This document shows, piece by piece, positions 14,727-22,039 of a DNA stretch of 22,039 bases. The notes under the pieces are model-generated. The model had not been told where the DNA came from, searched no databases, and saw nothing but the letters and a program-made list of their open reading frames with translations. Each line of letters opens with the position of its first letter. Positions within the stretch are counted from its first letter, which is position 1. The stretch covers positions 1-22,039 of the forward strand of contig QNXQ01000034.1 of assembly GCA_003978875.1 (NCBI GenBank). Direction: 5' to 3'. Position numbers and translations under genes: made by a program. This DNA comes from Aquifex sp. Its GTDB lineage: Bacteria; Aquificota; Aquificia; Aquificales; Aquificaceae.

Positions 14727-16788
14727 TTTTCTACTTATATTGATATTTTCCTCCTTTTCTTTTTCAAAAACATTTTCTGTTAAATTATCGGCACTTGCAG
14801 GAACTGAGTCTATAGAACTTAGAGGAATAAGAGCTGGCTATACTATACATATTCCATTAAATCCATTATGGAAGGTAGATAAGTTTAAGTTATTCCTATA
14901 CCTTAAATCTTCAGCAGCTTTAGAACCTGAACGTTCCGAAATATCCGTATTATTAAATAACCGAGTAATTTCCTCGAAAAAATTAAGTAGGGAGGGACTA
15001 ATTAATATCATTTTAAGAAATCCTGATTTAAGGGACTTCAATACTCTCGATATAAGAATATCTCAACATTTTTGTATAAATTGCTGTGAAGATGAGAACA
15101 GTCCTGAACTTTGGACATACTTAGATCTTGAAAAATCTTATATAGTTTTCGAATACAAAGAAAAAAAATTTCCTAAAAGTATAGCTTTTTTAAAAGAAAT
15201 TTTCCTTTCTACAAGACTTCTAAGTCCTATAGAATTCGATTTTATTTTAGAGGATAGGAATCCATTGTTTATTAAACCCGCATCTATACTCGCAGGATTT
15301 TTAGGGGCAAAAATAAAGTATAGGGAAATATATATAGATTATTCCGAAAAATTAAGAGAGAAAAATACTTTCATAATAGGAACTTACAATTTTGTAAATG
15401 AAATATTAAAAAATTATAAACCTGAAGGTAATATACAGGTTGTTAGAAACCCTTTAAATCCTTCAAGATTCATTTTAATTCTTACAGGAGATACTGAAGA
15501 GGAAGTATTGAACTCAGTTTTAGCTTTTATACTTGTACCATCCGCATACTTATCAGAAGAAAGTGTTTACGTTTCTGAAGTTATTACACCCTCCTTCAAA
15601 CCCTACAGCAGTCCAATACTACTTTCTCCAGGACAGGAAATAACATTTAGAAAGCTTATAAAAGACGATGTGGTAATAAACGGTTATGGATATAAAGCAA
15701 ATATTCCTTTTTTTATTCCTCCTGACCTGTTTCTAACCTCTAAGGAAAAGCTGAAAATAAAACTTTTTTATAACCATGGTTTACTTGTGAATGAAGATTC
15801 TACGGTAAATCTCTATATAAACAACAAGTTTGTTTATTCCATACCGATAGATCCAAAAGATGATAGGGATTTAAAAGTTTATGAAATAAAAATTCCAACC
15901 AGTATACTAAAAAAGGGTTTCAATATTCTCACAATAGAATCAGCTTTAGTACCTTATAAAAGGGATTTTTGTAGTACATCAAACTATAGAAATTCAAAAC
16001 TGGTAATATATGGAAATTCATCCATATACCTTCCTAATCTTATTCATTGGACCGAGATGCCCTATCTTGAGTACTTTACTTCTACAGGATATCCTTTCAC
16101 TTTTTATCCGGATATGAAAAATACCTTAGTTGTTTTAGAAAGTACCGATAACAAAACATTATCTGCCTTATTTACATTGTTTGCCTTTATAGGGAGTCGT
16201 ATTCAGATTCCTCCTTTTAGAGTGGAAATTGCCACAGGTATAACTCAAGAATATCACGACAGGGATATTATCTTTTTCTGGAAGAAGAATAACTTAGTCA
16301 GAAGAAGTATCTTAAGTTCATCTAACGGAGAGATAAAAATAAAGGGATTGGCAAATGGAAAAGAGGACAGTGAATTTACTATCTTTCTTAGAAAAAGTAA
16401 TATTTCCTTCACCATGGCTATGAGAGAATCTCCCTTTAAAAGTGGAAAAACTATTCTTGTTTTTAACTCAAAAGATTCAGACTTATTATATGAATTTATA
16501 AAAGCTTTATATAAACCAATAGTATCATCAAAAATTAAAGGAGATACCATATTTTACAATAAGGAATCCAATGAAATATATTCATTCTCTTCGGGAAATA
16601 AATACTATATAGGAAATATGCCTCTACACAAAGAAGTTTACTACAAAATAGGATATAATATCAAATATTTAGTTGCTATATTCCTTATTTCTTTAATTTT
16701 ACTATCCTTTGCAGTGAAAAAATTTCTCGATTATATTTACCGTAAAAGACTTCAAGGAGGAGAAGAGGACGAGGGTGGAGAAAAATGA
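14695..16788 (+). CDS. bcsB: Cellulose synthase regulatory/periplasmic subunit BcsB
   Basis: Membrane-anchored periplasmic partner of the BcsA glycosyltransferase, which guides the nascent glucan through the periplasm. It starts with a signal peptide (LRIFSFLLILIFSSFSFS). The mature N terminus has the family pattern: IELRGIRAGYTIHIPL, LKSSAALEPERSEISVLLNN and the hallmark CCEDENSPELWTYLD (residues 130-144), seen in E. coli BcsB as a CEDP...LW motif. Repeated carbohydrate-binding-like and flavodoxin-like domains would fill the rest. A single C-terminal membrane segment (YLVAIFLISLILLSFAV, about residues 657-673) is followed by a basic then acidic tail. Its 697 residues compare with 779 in E. 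coli. The stop overlaps the GH8 start as ATGA. BcsA, with which BcsB must work, is not encoded in the window. Confidence 0.88.
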   Translation: MKAFVFLRIFSFLLILIFSSFSFSKTFSVKLSALAGTESIELRGIRAGYTIHIPLNPLWKVDKFKLFLYLKSSAALEPERSEISVLLNNRVISSKKLSREGLINIILRNPDLRDFNTLDIRISQHFCINCCEDENSPELWTYLDLEKSYIVFEYKEKKFPKSIAFLKEIFLSTRLLSPIEFDFILEDRNPLFIKPASILAGFLGAKIKYREIYIDYSEKLREKNTFIIGTYNFVNEILKNYKPEGNIQVVRNPLNPSRFILILTGDTEEEVLNSVLAFILVPSAYLSEESVYVSEVITPSFKPYSSPILLSPGQEITFRKLIKDDVVINGYGYKANIPFFIPPDLFLTSKEKLKIKLFYNHGLLVNEDSTVNLYINNKFVYSIPIDPKDDRDLKVYEIKIPTSILKKGFNILTIESALVPYKRDFCSTSNYRNSKLVIYGNSSIYLPNLIHWTEMPYLEYFTSTGYPFTFYPDMKNTLVVLESTDNKTLSALFTLFAFIGSRIQIPPFRVEIATGITQEYHDRDIIFFWKKNNLVRRSILSSSNGEIKIKGLANGKEDSEFTIFLRKSNISFTMAMRESPFKSGKTILVFNSKDSDLLYEFIKALYKPIVSSKIKGDTIFYNKESNEIYSFSSGNKYYIGNMPLHKEVYYKIGYNIKYLVAIFLISLILLSFAVKKFLDYIYRKRLQGGEEDEGGEK

Positions 16789-17759
16789 TGGTCTTGATTT
16801 TTGTATTTATGTTTACTTTTTCTATATCTTTTCCAATAAATTCTTATGAATTATGGCTTCATTACAAAAAAACTTTTGTAAGCAATGAAGGTTTTGTTGT
16901 AGATCCTTATAATGACTATAGGGTTACATCAGAGTCTCAAGGATACACTATGATAATCTCGGCATTGATAGGAGACAAAGAAACATTTTATAAGGTTTGG
17001 TATTGGACTAAGAAAAATCTTAAGAGAAAAGATAATCTTTTTTCCTGGGTATGGTTAAACGGATACGTTGTTGATAAAAACAATGCTACCGATGCAGATT
17101 TGTTAATAGCTTACGGATTACTGCTCGCCTATGAACGTTGGGAAGATGAAAACCTTTTGGAAGAAGCTGTAAAAATAATCTCCTCTCTCAAAAGCTTGAT
17201 TATTCCCATATGTTCTCAAAATGGAAAAGATTACATACTTCTGCCTGGTAAACTTGGATTTATAAAGAATAATGAAATTTCATTGAAAGTTGCATACTAT
17301 ATTCCTTTCATTTTTAAAAAATTCTATCAAGTGTTTAAAGATCCAATATGGAACGAATTATACGAGTATACATACAAACTCTACCGCATAGAAAACCTCT
17401 CCACGGACTTGTTTTATGATTTATTTGAGAAAAAACTTTTAAGAGGAGAATTTATAGATGCAGATGGTTTAAGAGTTTTAATTTATTCCTACATAGATAG
17501 TGAAGAAAAGTTTTACTCTTTACGGAGAACATTTATAGATGTATATAACTTTTATAAAGAAAGAAGATATATACCCGATAAATATCATTACTCGTTACAA
17601 AGTGCTTCAAAGGGCAGTTCACCTTTTTGTTTCTACTACTTCTTCGGTAAACTCTACTATGATGAAAAATTAATAAAAAAGTTTAAAGAAGGTGTGAGGT
17701 ATGATAGGAAGAACTATTACTGTTATGCTCTCATTCTTCTTACTCTTTTACACTATTAG
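16785..17759 (+). CDS. bcsZ: Periplasmic endo-beta-1,4-glucanase, GH8 (BcsZ-like)
   Basis: Glycoside hydrolase family 8 enzyme of the kind that trims or edits cellulose in the periplasm during secretion. A signal peptide (VLIFVFMFTFSISFPINS) leads directly into the (alpha/alpha)6 barrel. The BcsZ pattern is kept: FVSNEGFVVDPYNDYRVTSE, with the likely acid Glu50 in TSESQGY; NNATDADLLIAYGLLLA, with Asp103; LLPGKLGF; and DADGLRVLIYSY, with Asp227 where E. coli BcsZ has its base. So the enzyme looks catalytically intact. It has 324 residues, slightly under E. coli BcsZ (368), with a shortened C terminus. It overlaps bcsB by 4 nt and bcsC by 59 nt. Confidence 0.87.
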   Translation: MMVLIFVFMFTFSISFPINSYELWLHYKKTFVSNEGFVVDPYNDYRVTSESQGYTMIISALIGDKETFYKVWYWTKKNLKRKDNLFSWVWLNGYVVDKNNATDADLLIAYGLLLAYERWEDENLLEEAVKIISSLKSLIIPICSQNGKDYILLPGKLGFIKNNEISLKVAYYIPFIFKKFYQVFKDPIWNELYEYTYKLYRIENLSTDLFYDLFEKKLLRGEFIDADGLRVLIYSYIDSEEKFYSLRRTFIDVYNFYKERRYIPDKYHYSLQSASKGSSPFCFYYFFGKLYYDEKLIKKFKEGVRYDRKNYYCYALILLTLLHY

Positions 17760-20724
17760 TTTTGGCAAGTATTATGTGAAGGTTTTTAAAACCGAAGATA
17801 AAGAAACCGCTTCGGCGGTATTTTACAATTTGTTAACAAATAATTTTGAAAACTGTAAGTTAGAAAAAGAAGGAAACTACTTTGTAGTATTGTGTGGACC
17901 TATTGAAGACCTACAGGAAGCCAAAAGTTTATCTTCAGAGATAAACAAGCTCGGATACTTCTCTGTAGTAATAAAGGACGGTAAAAAACATACGGAAAGG
18001 AAAAGTAAATCTTCGAGGAAAAAAATTTCCAAAGAGGATTTAAAAAGAGCGTTTCTAGGTATGAAAGTTAAAGAGATGTATAGTCTTTTGAATAAAGGGA
18101 ACTTAGATGAAGCTGAAACCATAGCCTATTCCTTACTAAATACATCCTTTAAGGATGAAGCTATATTCGTCTTAGGTATAGTAAATATGAAAAGAGGAAA
18201 TAATAAAAAGGCATGTAAATTGTTTTCCTTAATACCCGATACGGCAAAACCCGATGTAAAGGATTTAAGGGAAATCGCATGTCTTTACAAGGAAACGGAT
18301 GAAAACCAAAAAGAAAAAGGCACTGAGAAAGAAAAAGCTCTACAAATAACTTCACTAAAAAATGAAAAACTGCTCAAAGCCTCTAAGCTATTGGCAAAAG
18401 GGAAATACAAAGAAGCACTGGCATTAGCAAAAGAGGTACTTAAGGAATTCCCTACAGATATAGAAGCTATTTTGTTAATTGCAGACATCTATGCCAAAAA
18501 GCAAGAGTACGTTGAAGCTTTTTCTTACTATAAAATGGCTTATTCTTTGGATAAAAGAAATTTGAGGGCTATCAGAGGACTGATGTATACTTCCTTAGCT
18601 CTTGGAAAATTTTCCGAAGCATATAGATATGCCAAGATATTGGAAAATATGGGTTTTCATTCTGAAGAAATTAATAAAGTCAAAGCGTTATACTTTGCTA
18701 AAAAAGCGGAAGATTTAATAAAAAAGAATAAAATTGATGAAGCGTATATATACTTGAAAAAAGCTGAAGAGCTTTACGACGATGAACCTTATATACTCAC
18801 TCTATTCGGAGATGTACATTTCAAAAGGAAGAACTTTGCAAAAGCCTATAGATATTACTCTAAAGCATATACAAAATCCAAAGATTTTGGGGTATTGATA
18901 AAACTCCTTTATACTCTTGTAGAGTTAGAAAACTTCGATTTAATAAATGAATTCCTAAGAGAAATACGCCTTAACGAATTAACTCCAGCTCAGAAAAATG
19001 ATTTAAAAAATTTTTACAAATACCTCTATATAAAGTCTTCATCATACTATCTTAGCAATGGTGATTATGTAAAATCTTTAACCATCGCAAGGGAAGGTTT
19101 AACTATGTTCCCAGAAGAAGAAGCCCTTATAAAAAATTTAGCTTGGTCATGTCTAAATCTAGGAAAACTTAATTGTGCGGAAAAAAACTTTAAAAAATCA
19201 TTGAAAAATAACGTGGAAGATTTTGATGCTGTATACGGACTTGCCTTAGTCTACGCTAAACTTGGAAATGAGAAAGAAGCGGAGAAATATATAAAAATTT
19301 TAGAGCAAAAAAAGGATACAGATACCTATTTAAAGATAGCTGATATATATACAATCCTGGGAAATTATGAAAAGGCAAAATATTTCTTAGAAAAAGTAGA
19401 GAATGGTTTTGAAACACAATTGAGTAACTTTACTATACCAGAAAATACTGAAAGAGTAAGAATTAGGGAAATCCCTGAAGATAAATCTTCCATTTTTTAC
19501 AACCCATTTATATCCAATAAACCCGTTAATCCTTCATCGATTAATTTAAACAAAGATTTGAAAACTTTTGATGTAAAAAAAAACTTAAAAAATAAATCTA
19601 AGGATAAGTCTTATAAATATAGAGATTTAAAAAAGGAATTGTTGAAAAAAATTGAAATTGGATTAAAAAAGCAAAATACAAATTTTCTAAGCTTAGATTT
19701 TCAAATGAATGTAAAATCTGGAAGAACAGGACTTGATAAATTAACAACACTTGCCATTAACCTTATAGGGGAGAAAAAATTGGGAAATAGCCTTTTTCTC
19801 TGGACTAAAAATAAGATTTTATTTCTTGATTCAGGAGGAAAACCTGATTATAGGGTAGTGGGTAATGCTCATCTGCCTGTAATAAGGGATATAAATACTT
19901 ATTTTTCAGGCTTTGAACCATTCATTGGATTAAGGTTTGGACGCAAAAACTATATATCCGGAGGAATAGGTTTAACACCTATAGGAAATTCTCCCATATC
20001 TCCAACAATTACTTTTTTACTTGAATTAGGAATAAGAAAAGAAAGTTATTCACTTGAACTTAGCTTAAAAAAGGATAGTGTCAAGGATACTCTTCTCTCA
20101 TATACAGGTCTGAAAGACCCTCATTCCTCTCAATCATGGGGAAGAGTTACAGAGCAGGGTGGGGAAATTAAATTCCAATTAGGTAGCGGATATAAAACTT
20201 CCTTTATTTCTTTTAAAACTGGATATTATTCTTTAAAGGGAAAGAATACGAGAAGCAACTCGAGGTTTTTTGGAGAAATTTATCCATCTATTTATTTGGG
20301 TAAGGCTATAATGGATGAAAACTATGTAGGTCTATTTCTTAGATATGAAAATTTTGATAAAAACGAAAATGTCTATTATTTCGGACACGGAGGATACTTT
20401 AGTCCCAAAAATTTCATACTTTTAGGACCTAAGTATACAGGATATTTTTCTCGAGATAGGCTTATACTTAGATTTAATACGTTTGTAGGCCTTCTGAGCT
20501 TTGATGAGCAGGGTGAAAGAACGAATACATTAGGTATTGATGTATCAACAGATTTCGAATACAAATTTAAGGAAAAAATTTCTCTCTTTGGAGCTGCGGG
20601 CTATAGAAATTCTAAAAACTATGATGAAGTTGCTTTTATCGTAGGATTAAAATATTATTTCCACGGATTAATAAGTCCTTTCCGTGAAACTGTAGATAGA
20701 TTGGATGGGAGGTTATTTCCTTGA
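17701..20724 (+). CDS. bcsC: Cellulose export protein BcsC: SPOR-like, TPR and outer-membrane barrel
   Basis: Outer-membrane exporter for the glucan chain. Order of parts in 1007 residues: signal peptide (1-21, VMLSFFLLFYTISFG); a SPOR-like domain (about 23-95: YYVKVFKTEDKETASAVF, FVVLCGPIEDLQEAKSLSSE, LGYFSVVIKDG); a Lys/Ser-rich linker; some ten or more TPR units (about 105-580, e.g. KYKEALALAKEVLKEFPTD and KNFAKAYRYYSKAYTKS); a basic linker (about 583-650); and a C-terminal beta barrel (about 655-1007) matching the BcsC C-terminal family through GGIGLTPIGNSPISPT, SYTGLKDPHSSQSWGRV and YYFGHGGYFSPKNF. The N-terminal SPOR-like domain is not part of E. coli BcsC. The start lies 59 nt inside the GH8 gene, and the signal peptide supports it. 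The stop overlaps bcsQ by 4 nt. Confidence 0.88.
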   Translation: MIGRTITVMLSFFLLFYTISFGKYYVKVFKTEDKETASAVFYNLLTNNFENCKLEKEGNYFVVLCGPIEDLQEAKSLSSEINKLGYFSVVIKDGKKHTERKSKSSRKKISKEDLKRAFLGMKVKEMYSLLNKGNLDEAETIAYSLLNTSFKDEAIFVLGIVNMKRGNNKKACKLFSLIPDTAKPDVKDLREIACLYKETDENQKEKGTEKEKALQITSLKNEKLLKASKLLAKGKYKEALALAKEVLKEFPTDIEAILLIADIYAKKQEYVEAFSYYKMAYSLDKRNLRAIRGLMYTSLALGKFSEAYRYAKILENMGFHSEEINKVKALYFAKKAEDLIKKNKIDEAYIYLKKAEELYDDEPYILTLFGDVHFKRKNFAKAYRYYSKAYTKSKDFGVLIKLLYTLVELENFDLINEFLREIRLNELTPAQKNDLKNFYKYLYIKSSSYYLSNGDYVKSLTIAREGLTMFPEEEALIKNLAWSCLNLGKLNCAEKNFKKSLKNNVEDFDAVYGLALVYAKLGNEKEAEKYIKILEQKKDTDTYLKIADIYTILGNYEKAKYFLEKVENGFETQLSNFTIPENTERVRIREIPEDKSSIFYNPFISNKPVNPSSINLNKDLKTFDVKKNLKNKSKDKSYKYRDLKKELLKKIEIGLKKQNTNFLSLDFQMNVKSGRTGLDKLTTLAINLIGEKKLGNSLFLWTKNKILFLDSGGKPDYRVVGNAHLPVIRDINTYFSGFEPFIGLRFGRKNYISGGIGLTPIGNSPISPTITFLLELGIRKESYSLELSLKKDSVKDTLLSYTGLKDPHSSQSWGRVTEQGGEIKFQLGSGYKTSFISFKTGYYSLKGKNTRSNSRFFGEIYPSIYLGKAIMDENYVGLFLRYENFDKNENVYYFGHGGYFSPKNFILLGPKYTGYFSRDRLILRFNTFVGLLSFDEQGERTNTLGIDVSTDFEYKFKEKISLFGAAGYRNSKNYDEVAFIVGLKYYFHGLISPFRETVDRLDGRLFP

Positions 20725-21452
20725 TTATACCTGTTTTTTCTTCGAAGGGAGGTGTAGGGAAAACAACGATTGCGGTAAACTTATCTTATAGTATTGCGTT
20801 GCGAAATAAAAAGACTCTTCTTATAGATACAGATCCACAAAATGGTGTGGCTTCTACCTTGTGTGTGGACTATAGGGAAGGTTTAGCGGAGGCTTTAAGT
20901 GAGGAAAGGCCAGTAGAGAGCTTCATAAAAGAAGTCAGGGAAAATTTTTTTATCCTTCCTGCAGGTGAATTTGCTGTAGAAAACGAAAGGAAGTTTTCAG
21001 AACTGTTTGATGTAGATAATACAAAGCATCTTGTAGAATTCCTTAGAAACAGTTTAAATTTTGAAATTATTGTTTTTGATACACCACCAGGATATACAGT
21101 TCAATCAAGTACACTTATCCATATTGGAGATATCCTTTTGGCGGTTTTTGAGTCCGAACCAGCTTCTTTTGCTTCCTTCAAAGTGTTTGAAGAATACATG
21201 TTTAAAAAGGAAGCATTGGAAAAACTCTACATAGTTTTGAATAAGTTAAGACCTTCCGAAGTTAGTGAGGATTTTGCCTTTGTATTCAGATATAAAGCGA
21301 TGGGAAATATAATAGCCTACTTTCCTTACGATGAAGCTGTAATCTTTGCAACGGGAAACTGTTTGACTGTAAAGGAATATAAATCTGACTCTCCATTTGT
21401 AGTTGTAATGGAAGAATTAGCAGATAAACTCCTCAATCACTCAGGTAAATGA
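20721..21452 (+). CDS. bcsQ: ParA/MinD-type ATPase BcsQ
   Basis: Deviant-Walker ATPase of the ParA/MinD group, 243 residues, close to the 250 of E. coli BcsQ, which helps place and activate the cellulose machine. The deviant Walker A FSSKGGVGKTT carries the signature Lys9 and Lys14; LLIDTDPQNGVASTL is the A' box and EIIVFDTPPG the Walker B. The start codon is TTG at 20721, supported by GGGAGGT at 20707-20713 and by the 4-nt TTGA overlap with the bcsC stop. Being last in the bcs cluster, rather than first as in enterobacteria, it could otherwise be read as a plasmid- or chromosome-partition ParA. No ParB-like gene or centromere repeats are nearby, so BcsQ is preferred. The 3' end overlaps the convergent gene by 20 nt. 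Confidence 0.8.
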   Translation: MIIPVFSSKGGVGKTTIAVNLSYSIALRNKKTLLIDTDPQNGVASTLCVDYREGLAEALSEERPVESFIKEVRENFFILPAGEFAVENERKFSELFDVDNTKHLVEFLRNSLNFEIIVFDTPPGYTVQSSTLIHIGDILLAVFESEPASFASFKVFEEYMFKKEALEKLYIVLNKLRPSEVSEDFAFVFRYKAMGNIIAYFPYDEAVIFATGNCLTVKEYKSDSPFVVVMEELADKLLNHSGK

Positions 21453-22039
21453 TATCTAAAATAACGTTTCCATTGTTTTCTCTAACACTTTCAAAATCCA
21501 CTGCAACTATATTATCTTCTTTATCTTCTTCTTTTACAAAGAAGCCTTCCAACGCTAAATTGTACTCCCTATCTTCTTTGCTAACCTTACAAAAAATCGG
21601 AACGAAACCCTCTTTTTTATAAAGAGTGATAACTCTGTTTAAAGCATCAGCTACTGAGTAAGGGTATATGCTTTTAAAACTTATGGTTTTCTTATATTTT
21701 TTTTCACTACTAACTATATTTTTGTAATGTCTAAAGAAATGTAATACAGCTTTACAAATCTTTTCGTTCTCATCCTCTCCACTTATTGTGATAGTCCTTC
21801 TTTTTATATTAAAAGGTAAATCACTAAATTGATATACTTTATCGTTTGTTAATATTATCCTCTCCTTTATATAGTAACAAGTTCTAATAAAAGCATTCGG
21901 AAATTCTATTTTAACCTTTTTTAGGTGCTCATTAGCTTCTTCTTTGGTCTTCCATAAGCCTACTCTTATAGTATAGTAGCTCCCTATTTTTTCTATCCTC
22001 GCTTTAGGAAGTTCATCTATATTGAAAAAAATCCTTTTT
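21433..22039 (-). CDS. Unrecognised protein with SPOR-like segment, start outside the window
   Basis: On the minus strand a frame runs open from the right edge to a TGA at 21435-21433: 201 residues with no Met, so the start lies beyond the window. Its first visible part, ARIEKIGSYYTIRVGLWKTK followed by EEANEHLKKVKIEFPNAFIR and TCYYIKERIIL, follows the SPOR pattern (strand, helix, strand) and resembles the N-terminal domain of the nearby BcsC. The remaining 130 residues are mixed alpha/beta, rich in Lys/Glu, with FKSIYPYSVADALNRVITLY and a C-terminal VDFESVRENNGNVILDIIYL; I recognise no family. It converges on bcsQ with a 20-nt overlap. It may belong to a second, oppositely oriented exopolysaccharide unit that could also hold bcsA. 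Confidence 0.6.
   Translation of the reverse strand, partial: KRIFFNIDELPKARIEKIGSYYTIRVGLWKTKEEANEHLKKVKIEFPNAFIRTCYYIKERIILTNDKVYQFSDLPFNIKRRTITISGEDENEKICKAVLHFFRHYKNIVSSEKKYKKTISFKSIYPYSVADALNRVITLYKKEGFVPIFCKVSKEDREYNLALEGFFVKEEDKEDNIVAVDFESVRENNGNVILDIIYLSD

Noticed and set aside
20721..21452. Possible chromosome- or plasmid-partition parA, suggesting a nearby replication origin together with dnaN.
   Set aside because: There is no parB, no repeated centromere-like sites and no DnaA-box cluster; the gene is coupled to bcsC by a 4-nt overlap, which favours BcsQ.

Overview
The window looks like chromosomal DNA of a thermophilic, autotrophic member of the Aquificales, most likely Aquificaceae. 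Three things point there: a short TilS lacking the last C-terminal domain, as in the Aquifex enzyme; an elongated SucD-like protein resembling the small subunit of citryl-CoA synthetase (reductive TCA cycle); and a DabA-type inorganic-carbon uptake protein with a PII-like partner. Proteins are rich in Lys/Glu/Ile, genes are tightly packed and neighbours often overlap. No tRNA, rRNA, insertion sequence, CRISPR array or stretch over 300 bases without a gene was seen.

Layout. (1) 3-4810, plus strand: 3' part of dabA, a PII-like regulator gene, ilvE, an M28-family aminopeptidase and rlmB. (2) 4807-5775, minus: nadA, divergent from (3) 5900-6946, plus: ccsB/sucD-like. (4) 6930-12979, minus: one compact eight-gene run read in the order rplM, rpsI, argC, dnaN, a small secreted Tyr/Lys-rich protein, a LOG-family protein, sbcD, tilS. 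(5) 13131-14190, plus: rplS and rnhB. (6) 14217-21452, plus: a five-gene cellulose-type exopolysaccharide cluster: a small BcsD-like candidate, bcsB, a GH8 glucanase (bcsZ-like), bcsC and bcsQ. (7) 21433-22039, minus: the 3' part of an unrecognised gene with a SPOR-like segment; it is too short for its start to be visible here.

How the parts work together. DabA and the PII-like protein fit carbon uptake and its control, and the CcsB-like protein fits CO2 fixation through the reverse TCA cycle. The minus-strand run joins ribosomal, replication, repair and tRNA-modification genes. The bcs cluster encodes the inner-membrane/periplasmic partner (BcsB), a periplasmic glucanase, the outer-membrane TPR-barrel exporter (BcsC) and a ParA-like ATPase (BcsQ). 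The glycosyltransferase BcsA is not in the window, and BcsC carries an N-terminal SPOR-like domain.

The less expected observations are the bcs cluster without bcsA, the SPOR-like domains at both ends of its 3' half, a BcsD/V4R-like small protein at its head, and a recurring promoter arrangement. In that arrangement a -10 hexamer, usually in the extended TGT-TATAAT form, lies 8-10 nt before an ATG that has no Shine-Dalgarno sequence. It occurs at ilvE, ccsB, dnaN and the first bcs gene, and suggests leaderless or nearly leaderless mRNAs.
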